In this document: positions 8,231-17,230 of the stretch, in pieces
How positions within the stretch are numbered: the first letter of the stretch is position 1
Layout: every line of letters begins with the position of its first letter
Assembly (NCBI GenBank): GCA_024278455.1
Contig: JAJRTE010000132.1
Coordinates: 1-40,515, forward strand
Reading direction: 5' to 3'
Source of the DNA: Myxococcota bacterium
GTDB lineage: Bacteria > Myxococcota_A > UBA796 > JAJRTE01
DNA length: 40,515 nucleotides
Notes under the pieces: generated by a model
Told to the model about the DNA's origin: nothing
What the model saw: the letters and a program-made list of their open reading frames with translations, nothing else
Database searches by the model: none
Made by a program: the position numbers and the translations under genes

Positions 8231-9909
8231 GGCACTATCACCCGGTCGCCTGGCTCCTGTGCGCGCTGGCGTTCGCGGCCTGTCCTCCGCCGGACAAGGA
8301 GCAGCCCGGCTCGGACAGCCTGGCCCAACTGGCCCCGGACTACGCTGCCACGGCCGAGGTTCAACTGCGCGCAACCTGGTCGGTCTACCTTGCTGCCCAC
8401 CCGGATCAGCTCAGGACGCTCCTCGAGGAGCCGCCTGCCCGCGGCGGATGGGTCAAGTTCTACAACCGGGACTATCGCGGCGCGTTGGAGGCCTTCGAGG
8501 GGGCGACGACACCGGGGGGACGCCTCGGCCTCGCCAGGACCCACCTGGCGCTCGCCGAACTCTATCTACAGGTGTTCGAACGTGCGCTCGAGGCAGACCG
8601 CAAGTATCTCGACATGTGGCAGGAGAACGCTGGGCGGGTCCCCAGGACGCCCTTCTTCGACTTCATGGCAGGTGAAAACGCCTTCCACAGGGGCGACTTC
8701 GACATGGCTGTCCCGGCCCTGGAGCGATACCGGAAGGCAGCCGGTGACGGCCCGATGGGCGCCGTCGCAGCCGTGCTGGAAGGTGCCGTCCTGGCGCACA
8801 ACGGCGACGTGGATGGCGCCGTCCGAATGTGGGCGGACCCCGGCATCTCCCGTTTTCCCGAGGCCGCCCGGTTGATTTCGGGCCTGGCCCTCGAGGCGGG
8901 CGGTGCCAAGGCGTGGCGTCAGGCAAAAGCGGCCGTTGCGCGGGCGAGGATCCTGCAGGCCCTGGGACGGAAAACAAAGGCAGGCGGCGCGGCAGAAGGT
9001 GGGGAGTCCGCCTACGCCCAGCGAAACCAGGCCTATGCGGCGGCCCTGCTCGGCGACGTGGACCAGGCCAGCAGCATCCTGGCGCGGGTCGACCCGAAAC
9101 AGGCGGACTACGAGGAGCGGGTGGCGCTTGCACACGGGAGCGTGGTGCGTCGCTACTACGACCCCTTGGTTCTCAAGACCTTTGCCACCATACATGCCAC
9201 GAGGGCCCTTGAAGTACTCGAATCCGTCCCCAATGCCGGAATCTATCGCATGAGGGCCGAACGGGTGCTCGGGAGGCCGTTGTCTTCCGGTGCGGACTTG
9301 CCTTCCGTGGTCGACTCGAGCACGCTGCCCGTGTTTCTGTTCTCCCAGTACCCGACCCCGGCGGACCTGGCGTCCTACGCTGCTTGGCTGCGGGGTGGGG
9401 AAGCGTCTGGGAGAGGGCTGCTGGACACCTTCGCGCAGACGATCGAACCCGCGGTAGCGGGACACGACGAGGCGGACCGCAAGGAGACGAGGTTGGTCGT
9501 GGCATTGGCCCAGCGCTATGTCGATATCGGGCGGCGCCTGGCCGGGGAGGTCGGCGGGGAAGGGGCGGAGACCGTTCTCGGTCTCGAGACGATAGAGACC
9601 GACGCCGCGCGGGCGATGCGGCTGAGTGCCGGTCGGCTGATGGCGCGTGGCCGGCTGCTGGACGCCTTGTACTTGTTGGAACATGTCGTGGAGAAGGATC
9701 GAGACGGGTTCACCTATCGGAACGAGCCCGGATTGTTCGTGGACATCGCCCGTGTCTACTGTGCACTTGGCCGGTATCGAGAGGCCATGAACTACTTCTA
9801 CCGGCTGGTGGAGCGTTATCCAGAGTGTTGGCTCGTCCAGGAGACGCTGGGGAACCTCAGTGTTCTGGGCACGGTGGATCAAGCAGGTCGAACGGGGCAG
9901 CAGGACTGA
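8227..9909 (+). CDS. TPR-type lipoprotein
   Basis: A 560-residue protein starting at GTG, four bases overlapping the stop of the preceding gene, with GAGGAGG at 8215-8221. The signal peptide ends in A-F-A-A-C (Cys19), so an outer-membrane or periplasmic lipoprotein is expected. The body is almost all Ala-rich amphipathic helices with TPR-like phrasing, for example G-A-L-E-A-F near residue 83 and an A-R-V-Y-C-A-L-G-R-Y-R-E-A-M repeat near 510. TPR domains mediate protein-protein contact; no catalytic motif is seen. The tight overlap suggests translational coupling with the zinc-ribbon lipoprotein. Confidence 0.82.
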   Translation: MRHYHPVAWLLCALAFAACPPPDKEQPGSDSLAQLAPDYAATAEVQLRATWSVYLAAHPDQLRTLLEEPPARGGWVKFYNRDYRGALEAFEGATTPGGRLGLARTHLALAELYLQVFERALEADRKYLDMWQENAGRVPRTPFFDFMAGENAFHRGDFDMAVPALERYRKAAGDGPMGAVAAVLEGAVLAHNGDVDGAVRMWADPGISRFPEAARLISGLALEAGGAKAWRQAKAAVARARILQALGRKTKAGGAAEGGESAYAQRNQAYAAALLGDVDQASSILARVDPKQADYEERVALAHGSVVRRYYDPLVLKTFATIHATRALEVLESVPNAGIYRMRAERVLGRPLSSGADLPSVVDSSTLPVFLFSQYPTPADLASYAAWLRGGEASGRGLLDTFAQTIEPAVAGHDEADRKETRLVVALAQRYVDIGRRLAGEVGGEGAETVLGLETIETDAARAMRLSAGRLMARGRLLDALYLLEHVVEKDRDGFTYRNEPGLFVDIARVYCALGRYREAMNYFYRLVERYPECWLVQETLGNLSVLGTVDQAGRTGQQD

Positions 9910-9948
9910 GGCGGTCCTGTGTAACGGTCTAGGGGAGAGTTTCCAATC

Positions 9949-11502
9949 ATGAAATCGAGCAGGCATTCGTTGCTTGTCCTGGTTGTCGCGCTCGCCGTCT
10001 ATGTCGTGCCGGGTAGCAGGGTCGGTGCCCAGGGTGCACAGAAGGCGTTGCGGTATGCAGAAGACCTCGCGCCGAGGATCGTCAACCCGCTGTTCACCAC
10101 GACGATGTCCGAGATCCGGATGAACGAGCTGATATTCGACAGCTTGTTCCGCGAGAACTACGAGCTGCAGATGGTCCCGTCGCTGGTTCAGGACTACGTA
10201 TTCAAGAAGGGCGGCACGACCATGGACTTGACGTTGAGAAGCGACATCGTGTGGCAGGACGGGGCGCCGCTGACTGCAAAGGACGTGGTGTTCACGATCC
10301 ATGCCTACACTAACAAGCGGACGCTGAGTCCCAACGCGCGTCAGGTGTCGTTCATCAAGACAGCCACGGCCACGGGTGAACGTTCCGTGCACCTGGTATT
10401 CCTGAAGCCCCAGGACTACCCGGAACGGAAGCTCGACTTCCAGATCCTGCCGGCGCACAAGTTCCGGTCGGGCTCCTATGTCAAGCGGAACGACCCGTTC
10501 AAGAATCGTCCTATCGGCACCGGCCCCTTCGTTCTCACCCACTTCGGTGACGACAACTCCATCACGCTCGAGCGCAACGAGCACTATCCCAAGCCTATCT
10601 CGATACCGGGCATCGTGATGAAGGAGATCCCGGACAAGAGCCAGCAGGCCAACCTGCTCAAGTACGAGAGTCTGGATCTCGTGGTGAAGGTGCTTCCCAA
10701 GGACGTTGCCGCGCTCGAGGAGAACCGGAAGATCGAACTGTACCCATACCAGACCAATTCCTGGTGGTACCTCGGGTTCAACCTCCGCAATCCGGTGCTC
10801 AAGGACAAGCGGGTCCGACGTGCCATCGCCTGCTCCATCGATATCGAGGAGCTGTTGAAGCCGATTGGCACGGGCGACATTTTGTCTGGTCCTTACGTCA
10901 AGTCCAGCCCCTACTACAACCACGATCCGGACGTGAAGCCTGCGCACCTCGATCTGCCGCGTGCGGAGCAACTGCTCACCGAGGCCGGGTTCACTCGAGG
11001 TGCCGAGTACTGGGAGCGGGGCGGAAAGCCGCTCCAGCTCAAGCTCAGCGTGCCGCGCAACCAGGACAGCGCGCGCGAGGTGGTCCTCAATCTGCAGACG
11101 CAACTCGCCAAGGCCGGCATCAAGCTCGAGCCGAGCTGGGAGAATGACGCGAGCTGGAAGAAGAAGATCTGGCACGATCGGGCGTTCGACATGGTGCTGG
11201 CCGTCTGGACGTTCGATGCCAAGGAGGATATTTACGAGCAGTTCCATTCCAAGGGAGCCAAGAACTTCGTATCGTACCGAAATCCGGAGGTCGATCGTCT
11301 CCTGCAGGAGGGGCTCCAGACGATAGATCCGCAGAAGCGCAAGGAGATCTACCGTTCTGTGCACCGGATTCTCAACGAAGATATCCCGTACATCTTCTTG
11401 TGGACCCTGGACAGCTACTCGGCAATCTCGACGCGTGTCCAGAACGTGACCATCCACCCCTTCGCCTACTTCTCCTTCATCGAGGATTGGGTGCTGAAGT
11501 AG
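9949..11502 (+). CDS. ABC transporter substrate-binding protein, family 5 (peptide/nickel type)
   Basis: A 517-residue periplasmic binding protein of the DppA/OppA family. It has a classical signal peptide (about 1-27, ending near G-A-Q) with no lipobox. Family landmarks are the N-P-L-F start, W-Q-D-G-A-P-L-T-A-K-D-V near residue 102, G-T-G-P-F near 191 and R-R-A-I-A near 287. Family members bind di- or oligopeptides, nickel or sugars; the substrate cannot be told here. Two permease genes follow directly (13 and 49 base gaps), which fits a peptide-type importer, but no ATPase gene follows. Confidence 0.92.
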   Translation: MKSSRHSLLVLVVALAVYVVPGSRVGAQGAQKALRYAEDLAPRIVNPLFTTTMSEIRMNELIFDSLFRENYELQMVPSLVQDYVFKKGGTTMDLTLRSDIVWQDGAPLTAKDVVFTIHAYTNKRTLSPNARQVSFIKTATATGERSVHLVFLKPQDYPERKLDFQILPAHKFRSGSYVKRNDPFKNRPIGTGPFVLTHFGDDNSITLERNEHYPKPISIPGIVMKEIPDKSQQANLLKYESLDLVVKVLPKDVAALEENRKIELYPYQTNSWWYLGFNLRNPVLKDKRVRRAIACSIDIEELLKPIGTGDILSGPYVKSSPYYNHDPDVKPAHLDLPRAEQLLTEAGFTRGAEYWERGGKPLQLKLSVPRNQDSAREVVLNLQTQLAKAGIKLEPSWENDASWKKKIWHDRAFDMVLAVWTFDAKEDIYEQFHSKGAKNFVSYRNPEVDRLLQEGLQTIDPQKRKEIYRSVHRILNEDIPYIFLWTLDSYSAISTRVQNVTIHPFAYFSFIEDWVLK

Positions 11503-11515
11503 AGTTGGCCCATCT

Positions 11516-12472
11516 ATGCGTGGTTTGCTGTTTACGATTGCCCGGAAGGTGGCCTTCTTTCTCGCCGTGCTCATCGGCGTGAGTTTCGCCATCATCGCGT
11601 TGTCTCGAGCCGTGCCCGGGGATGCCATCGACCAGATCACGGATACACCGGAACAGCGTGCCCAGCTCGAGGCCATGCTGGGCCTGGACCGGTCGCTGGT
11701 GTCGCAGTATCTCCACTGGTGGGGCAACGTCTTTCGGCTGGATTTCGGGGAATCGTGGGTTCTGCGGCAGGGGGAGCGGGTGTCGGTGCTTATCGGCCCC
11801 GCCATCTGGAAGACGACCAAGTTGATAGTCCCTGCCCTGGCGCTGACGTTCGGCGGGGCCTTCCTGCTCATCGCCCTGTTTCGATTCGATGGCTTGCCGT
11901 GGATCAAGAAGGTCATCGGCTCGAGTGCCCATCTGCTTTCAGTGATTCCTTTGTTCCTGCTGGGCTACCTCCTGATCATGGCTTTCAATGTGCCTGTCTA
12001 TGCCCTGATGGAACGGGGGGTCATCGGACGACCGGCCTGGTTCGCGCTTCCCGCCGAAGAGACGCTGCTCAAGTACGCGCTCGCCGTCGTCACGCTCGCG
12101 GTCGGCAACGGTACGCTGTCCGATGTGCTGTTGCACCTCGAGTCAGAGGTGACGCAGCTCGTCCGGCAGGAGTTCATGGTCTCGACTCGAGCCAGGGGCG
12201 GGAGCTTCTGGCGGCATTTCGTCCCCAACATCCTGGTGCCCACGATGACGGTGTTCGTCAACAAGGCCGGTTTTTTCCTCGGCGGCGTGGTCGTCGTCGA
12301 GTATGTTTTCAATATCAATGGGATAGGCATGATGATCTGGAGTGCCGCCAACCTGCGGGACGTGCCGCTGGTGATAGCCATCACGTTCCTGGTCGCGGCG
12401 CTCGTGGCGTTCTTGCACCTGTCCGGTGACCTGTTGCAGGTCGCCGTGGACCCGAGGGTCAGGGAGTCCTGA
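11516..12472 (+). CDS. ABC transporter permease, DppB/OppB-like
   Basis: A 318-residue inner-membrane protein with an N-terminal membrane helix, a soluble segment containing L-G-L-D-R-S-L-V-S-Q-Y typical of DppB, and about five further helices. The cytoplasmic loop that contacts the ATPase (EAA-like) is visible as A-R-G-G-S-F-W-R-H-F-V-P-N-I near residues 223-236. It would form a heterodimeric channel with the next gene product. The start lies 13 bases after the stop of the binding protein. Confidence 0.9.
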   Translation: MRGLLFTIARKVAFFLAVLIGVSFAIIALSRAVPGDAIDQITDTPEQRAQLEAMLGLDRSLVSQYLHWWGNVFRLDFGESWVLRQGERVSVLIGPAIWKTTKLIVPALALTFGGAFLLIALFRFDGLPWIKKVIGSSAHLLSVIPLFLLGYLLIMAFNVPVYALMERGVIGRPAWFALPAEETLLKYALAVVTLAVGNGTLSDVLLHLESEVTQLVRQEFMVSTRARGGSFWRHFVPNILVPTMTVFVNKAGFFLGGVVVVEYVFNINGIGMMIWSAANLRDVPLVIAITFLVAALVAFLHLSGDLLQVAVDPRVRES

Positions 12473-12521
12473 AACGGCCTGGCCGGCGGGACCCTGGCCC
12501 GGGGGATAGTCGTACCGCAAT

Positions 12522-13346
12522 ATGTGGAACGTGTTGACATTGCTTCGTCGTCCCAAGGCAGCCTTCGGCGTGGCCGTCCTGCTGGCGTTGACCTTGATCC
12601 GGATCTATGACGCGGTGTGGCCTTATGACCCTGTTGCCGACGTGGACATGGCGCGCATCTTCGCGCCGCTGAGCCTCGAGCACCCCCTCGGCACGGACCA
12701 GGTGGGGCGGGATACGCTGCTCCGGATCCTGCATGGCACCGAAGCGTTCTACTTCCCGGGTCTTGCCGCTTGCGCGCTGGCGGCCATCGGGGGCATCGTC
12801 GGGGGAGGGCTGAGCGGCTTCTACGGAGGCGTGTTCGCCGGCACGTTTCGCTATGTGACCGCGCTCATCACCGCCTTCCCGAGGTTCATCCTGATCTTGC
12901 TCGTCTGTTCCATCGTCGAGGGCGGCATGTACCTCATCGCCGCCCTGACCGGCTTGGTCTACCTGCCGCAGGTGGCCGAGACCGTCTACCGCAAGGTGCT
13001 CTACTTCCGATCGACGGAGTTCATCGAAGCGGCCAAGGTGCATGGACTGTCCGATGGCAGGGTACTATTCTACCATATCCTCTGGTACAACTGCCTGCCG
13101 CCGATCCTGAAGCACCTGCTCTACCTGTTCGGCTATGTCATCCTGATCGAAACCAGCCTGTCGTACCTGGGCGGTTTCGGCGTCCAGGAACCCGACCCCA
13201 GTTGGGGAAACATGCTCGCACAGGCGCGGGAGTATATCTTGCAGGGACAATATGTGTTCGCCATCGCCCCGGCGACCGCGATTCTGATCACCATCCTGGG
13301 GCTGGTGTCCCTTGGCGACGCCATCAACGAGTGGGGCGCACGATGA
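12522..13346 (+). CDS. ABC transporter permease, DppC/OppC-like
   Basis: A 274-residue inner-membrane permease. It carries the DppC hallmark H-P-L-G-T-D-Q-V-G-R-D near residues 51-61 and an EAA loop E-F-I-E-A-A-K-V-H-G near 166-175. It also has several hydrophobic helices and a P-S-W-G-N-M-L motif near 226. Both permeases keep a recognisable ATPase-docking loop, yet no DppD/DppF-type ATPase is encoded in the window. The ATPase must be shared or distant. The gene is followed by a 205-base gap. Confidence 0.9.
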   Translation: MWNVLTLLRRPKAAFGVAVLLALTLIRIYDAVWPYDPVADVDMARIFAPLSLEHPLGTDQVGRDTLLRILHGTEAFYFPGLAACALAAIGGIVGGGLSGFYGGVFAGTFRYVTALITAFPRFILILLVCSIVEGGMYLIAALTGLVYLPQVAETVYRKVLYFRSTEFIEAAKVHGLSDGRVLFYHILWYNCLPPILKHLLYLFGYVILIETSLSYLGGFGVQEPDPSWGNMLAQAREYILQGQYVFAIAPATAILITILGLVSLGDAINEWGAR

Positions 13347-13376
13347 GCGGACAGGTGGGTTGCGGAGAGTTTGTCC

Positions 13377-13406
13377 TTGCCCGTCCGGCGGCGATGTTGC
13401 TATCAT
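13377..13406 (+). promoter_or_regulatory. possible internal promoter before the beta-barrel gene
   Basis: TTGCCC at 13377-13382, 18-base spacer, TATCAT at 13401-13406, in the only sizeable gap of the gene series. It may give the last two genes separate expression. The -35 match is modest. Confidence 0.33.
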
Positions 13407-13551
13407 CCGAGTGGTTACGCCCGCGCGGCGGGCGACATGCGCTGCGTCCGATTGCCTCGCCGGCGCAGATCCCACGGCCGCGGTACCGGGTTGCCGGTGC
13501 CCTGCCTGTGTGGGCGAGCCAGTGGTGGCATTCCAGCGTGGAGAGGAAGAC

Positions 13552-14826
13552 ATGTTCACACGCCGGCAGCTTGCGAGACTGATACCGTGGGCGCTTCTCC
13601 TCGTAGGAGGCGTGGGTCTGGCACACGCCCAGGACGTGGAGTTCGACACCGCGCTGGACCAGGCTCGAGTGTATATCAAGAAGAAGTGGTACCGCGAGGC
13701 CATCAAGCAGCTCCGGCGTGCGATCACGTCGGAGGAAGGACAGACGAGCTACGAAGCGCACATCCTTCTCGCCCAGTCCTGTTTCCGGGAGCATGACATC
13801 GGGTGCGCTCTCAAGATGACCGAGCGGGCCCGCACGTTGGCTCGAGGTATCGAGCAGAAGCGGGCCGCGCAGAACGTGTTGGAGTATTTGCGTCGCAACT
13901 TCGGCAAGGTGGAATTCCAGGCCGGTCCGGGTGAACTCTCGGAGGGCTACCTGGAACTCGAGAGGCTCGACCCCATCCTCGACAAGGATATCAAGGCCTA
14001 CTACAAGGACAAGGTCGAGCCTCTGGCGGACCAGCGGCGGAGCCTTCCCTGGATCATGTACCTGCCTTCGGGGCGCTACAGGCTTTACGGCCAGGAGTTC
14101 GTTGTCGAAGGGGGGAAAGAGATGCTGGTCAACGCCGGGTTCAACGCCGAAAATGCGAAGCCGAAGCCCGAGAAAAAGCCGCCCCCCCCCAGGTTCGAAG
14201 GGGTCGGCATCGTGCTCGAGGTTCGCGCCGGTGCCGGGCTTTCCCTGGCCACCTCCTCGGAGAACGACAGCACCATGGGGGCCGTGGCGGACGTGACGGC
14301 GGGCTACGCCATCACCTCGAGGCTTGGCGTCGGGGCGTTCGCCAAGTTCAACTACGACCTCGGCGCCACCTCGGCGAACGGCGCCCTGACCTACGGCGCG
14401 CTGGCCACGTTGCGGGTCCCACTGGCAGCGAGCCTGGCCGCAACGTCGGCCATAGGCTATGGCCTCGGCGAAGGACCTGCCGCCCGGTTCTCCAATTGCC
14501 TCGCCACGATCGAGGAGCAGTCCGGCAAGGAGGTCCTCTTGTGCGCGGACGCCACCGATGGCAGCGGAAACGTTGCAGCCACACTGGCCACCAGGATGCA
14601 CGGACCGGTCCTGCGGGCCGGCCTCGCCTACGAACGTGCCTCGAAAAACATGATCCTCACCGGCAGCCTGGGGCTCCAGGCCCACTACGCCATCGTGGGC
14701 AGCGTGGAAGATGGGACCGGGCACTACGTGGGCTACGACGCGATGACGATCGCGTATCGAGCGGGTGGCGCCGTGGTGCACCCGTTGCGGGTTGAACTGT
14801 TGGCCGGTGCGAATCTCACATTCTGA
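13552..14826 (+). CDS. TPR plus beta-barrel outer-membrane protein
   Basis: A 424-residue protein. Signal peptide 1-26 ends in A-H-A before Gln27. Residues 30-120 are TPR-like helices. A Pro/Lys-rich linker around 203-214 is followed by alternating Gly/hydrophobic beta strands to the end, and the last residue is Phe, as recognised by the BAM insertion machinery. The family is not recognised by name; a barrel with a periplasmic TPR domain is inferred. GAGAGGA just before the ATG fixes this start; an upstream in-frame ATG overlaps the permease gene. A run of nine C (14182-14190) sits in the linker coding region. Confidence 0.78.
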   Translation: MFTRRQLARLIPWALLLVGGVGLAHAQDVEFDTALDQARVYIKKKWYREAIKQLRRAITSEEGQTSYEAHILLAQSCFREHDIGCALKMTERARTLARGIEQKRAAQNVLEYLRRNFGKVEFQAGPGELSEGYLELERLDPILDKDIKAYYKDKVEPLADQRRSLPWIMYLPSGRYRLYGQEFVVEGGKEMLVNAGFNAENAKPKPEKKPPPPRFEGVGIVLEVRAGAGLSLATSSENDSTMGAVADVTAGYAITSRLGVGAFAKFNYDLGATSANGALTYGALATLRVPLAASLAATSAIGYGLGEGPAARFSNCLATIEEQSGKEVLLCADATDGSGNVAATLATRMHGPVLRAGLAYERASKNMILTGSLGLQAHYAIVGSVEDGTGHYVGYDAMTIAYRAGGAVVHPLRVELLAGANLTF

Positions 14827-14852
14827 GCGATGTTGGAACCTCAAGGTGATTC

Positions 14853-16001
14853 ATGATAGCCATTCGTTTTCGATTCCGACCGTGGTCGCTGTTGCTGATC
14901 GCCTCGATGACACCAGCACTCGTTTTCGCCGGAGGATCGCCTCGCAGGATCTCCGGGCAGCACGAGGGCAACTGCTTCACTCCGATCATCTCCCCGGACG
15001 GCAAGCGGGTGGCCTACGAGGTCAACTATTTCGAACGCCGGGTGATCGAACTGTACATCTACGAGATCGCGAGTGGTCGCGAAACGCAGGTGGACGCAGC
15101 TTCCGGCGGGGCCGGTCTGCTGAGCGACTTCGGGGTGAGCGGCGCTCAGAGCCCGGTGACCTACGAACTCGCCTGGTCGCCCATGTCTCCGGACCTGTAT
15201 GCTTATGCAGCCAGCGGGGGAGGCGACAAGAACTTCGACATCTTCCTTTCCGTGGGCGGCAGTATCGCCTCCCATCCCGCCGCGGATGGCATGGCAGCGT
15301 GGTCCTCCGACGGTCAGCTCATCGCGTTCACCTCCTCCCGGACTGGTGAAGGGGATCTCTACCTGATCGATATCAACACGATAGAGCAGCCCCCGGTGCA
15401 GCTTACCGATGACGCGGCGTCCACCGAATGGTATCCCGCGTGGAGCAGGGTCGGCAGGGAGATTCTGTTCGTCAAGCACTACTCCAAGGGCGGAGACAAC
15501 CTGTACCTGATTCGCGACATCGGCGACCCCAAGGGCTCCGTGGTGCAGTTGACCGACTGGCCGTCGATCCAGACGAAGCCTTCGTGGTCGCCCAACGGGA
15601 AGCAGATCGCCTTCTACTCCAATCGCACAGCGAAGGAACGCTATGACGTCTACGTCATGGCGCCTGTTCCCGGGGCCGCCCCCAGGCTCGTGATGGAGGG
15701 TATCATCCCCAACGACCGGCTCGGGCCGACATGGTCGCCGGATGGAAAGAAGCTCATCGTCGTCAAGGATGATCCCGAGCATTTCAACCCCATACGGCTC
15801 GTATCCGTCAGCGACCCTTCGAAGACGCGGATCATCTCTACCGGGACCCAGAACAACGGCGATACGTCGATTGTCACGACCCCCGATGGACAGTCCTGGT
15901 TGGCATTCACGGCTCAAGGACAGATAGGCGACAAGCGAAAGGCTTTCAAGCTCGCCTACATCTATCCTCTCGACAAGAACGACATCGCGCCGTCCTGGTA
16001 G
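14853..16001 (+). CDS. secreted TolB-like WD40/PD40 beta-propeller protein
   Basis: A 382-residue protein with a signal peptide ending near A-L-V-F-A-G (about 1-27). It has repeated propeller blades marked I-S-P-D-G-K-R-V-A-Y, W-S-S-D-G-Q-L-I-A-F, W-S-P-N-G-K-Q-I-A-F and W-S-P-D-G-K-K-L-I. These are the PD40 repeats of TolB and of S9 peptidase propellers; here there is no hydrolase domain. The gene starts 26 bases after the barrel gene with an AAGGTGA site, so it likely shares its transcript. A periplasmic protein-binding role, as for TolB, is inferred. Confidence 0.85.
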   Translation: MIAIRFRFRPWSLLLIASMTPALVFAGGSPRRISGQHEGNCFTPIISPDGKRVAYEVNYFERRVIELYIYEIASGRETQVDAASGGAGLLSDFGVSGAQSPVTYELAWSPMSPDLYAYAASGGGDKNFDIFLSVGGSIASHPAADGMAAWSSDGQLIAFTSSRTGEGDLYLIDINTIEQPPVQLTDDAASTEWYPAWSRVGREILFVKHYSKGGDNLYLIRDIGDPKGSVVQLTDWPSIQTKPSWSPNGKQIAFYSNRTAKERYDVYVMAPVPGAAPRLVMEGIIPNDRLGPTWSPDGKKLIVVKDDPEHFNPIRLVSVSDPSKTRIISTGTQNNGDTSIVTTPDGQSWLAFTAQGQIGDKRKAFKLAYIYPLDKNDIAPSW

Positions 16002-16080
16002 CCTCGTCGCCGGGGGGCGCGGCACCTGGGGACGCGAGGGGGCGTGATACCCTTCCGGTTTCCAGGAGAAAGGTCGCACG

Positions 16081-17217
16081 ATGACCGCGACTTCATCGGT
16101 GGTGCGCTGCGATGTGGACGAGATCCTGTGCCCTACCGAGTTTTCACCGTGTTGCGCCCGGATTCTCGTCACTGCTGTTGCGATCGCCGAACACTTCGAC
16201 GCCTCGGTTCGTATCCTTCATGTCTGGAAGTCCGGGGGGGAGGCCCCGCCTGCTCCGGTCACCATCGTTCCTGGGGAAAGAGTCCCCTTGCCCCCCTCCC
16301 ATCCGCCTGTGCCGTTGCTCGAGGACATGCGGACGCTCATCAACCACGTTCCCGAGGCGAGCCGCTGGCGGCTGGCCGGCGAGATCGCTTCAGGGGGGAT
16401 TCGGCGCACGATTCTCGCCAAGGCGGAGGCGGCACAACTCGTTGTCATGGGCACTCGAGGCCTTACCGGGCTGCCGCACGTGTTGCTGGGAAGTGTTGCC
16501 GAGCGTATCGTCGCCCGGGCGCCTTGTCCGGTGCTGACGCTCAGGCCGGAGGCAGGCGCGGCGTTTCCTCGAGCCCGCCTTCACACGCTGAGCGACGGTT
16601 TTTCGGTGTTGATTCGACCGATTGTTGCCGAAGACCGGGACTTGCTACAGAAAGGCATCCAGCAGATGTCCCTCGAGTCGCGGTATCGCCGGTTCATGGC
16701 GCCGATTCGCAGCTTCACGGAGGAGCAGCTCCGGGTCCTGACGGGCCTCGACTACCGGGATCACATGGCCTGGGGGGCGGTTGCGGCGGGTGCGCCGAAC
16801 GACGTACCCATTGGCAGTTCCCGGTACAGGCGGCTAGACGACGCGCCTGATGTGGCCGAGGCGGCGGTGGTGGTGATCGACGCCTACCAGCGGCGAGGGG
16901 TCGGGACCCTGCTGTTGAAGTCGCTCGTCCGATCGGCGGTGGCGAACGGGATCAAGGCGTTTCGCGGGTACGTCCTCAAGGAGAACGTGCCGGTCCAGCG
17001 GATGCTCGAGGATGCCCATGCGGTCATGGTCGACGACGGCGATTGCCTGCGGTTCGACGTGGCGTTGCCGGCGCCGGACGAGGAGCGGGAGGAGGGGCCT
17101 CTCGAGATGGTGTTCAAGGCCATCGCGCGGCGTGTGGCACCGGGTTCTGGAGCGGACGAGGACCCGATCGACGGGATCAGGAGCCTGCTCGACGCCTACT
17201 CGAGGCTGTTCAAGTAG
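16081..17217 (+). CDS. universal stress protein domain fused to Pat-like GNAT acetyltransferase
   Basis: A 378-residue fusion. Residues about 10-158 are a UspA-type domain with the ATP-binding signature G-T-R-G (124-127) and a downstream G-S. Residues about 170-320 are a GNAT domain with the acetyl-CoA loop Q-R-R-G-V-G-T from 270 and the R-Y-R-R-F-M motif seen in Pat-type protein lysine acetyltransferases. Known Pat enzymes are regulated by other fused sensor domains, such as cyclic nucleotide-binding in mycobacteria. Here the UspA domain could play that part (inference). AGGAGAAAGG precedes the ATG. The stop faces the argS stop 13 bases away. It may be the last gene of the upstream series or an independent gene. 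Confidence 0.88.
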   Translation: MTATSSVVRCDVDEILCPTEFSPCCARILVTAVAIAEHFDASVRILHVWKSGGEAPPAPVTIVPGERVPLPPSHPPVPLLEDMRTLINHVPEASRWRLAGEIASGGIRRTILAKAEAAQLVVMGTRGLTGLPHVLLGSVAERIVARAPCPVLTLRPEAGAAFPRARLHTLSDGFSVLIRPIVAEDRDLLQKGIQQMSLESRYRRFMAPIRSFTEEQLRVLTGLDYRDHMAWGAVAAGAPNDVPIGSSRYRRLDDAPDVAEAAVVVIDAYQRRGVGTLLLKSLVRSAVANGIKAFRGYVLKENVPVQRMLEDAHAVMVDDGDCLRFDVALPAPDEEREEGPLEMVFKAIARRVAPGSGADEDPIDGIRSLLDAYSRLFK

Positions 17218-17230
17218 GTGTTGCGGACCC

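Noticed and set aside
8566..11916. Minus-strand open frame of 1116 codons opposite the TPR, binding-protein and permease genes
   Set aside because: It is antisense to three well-supported genes, has no recognisable domain and is a usual by-product of high G+C third codon positions.
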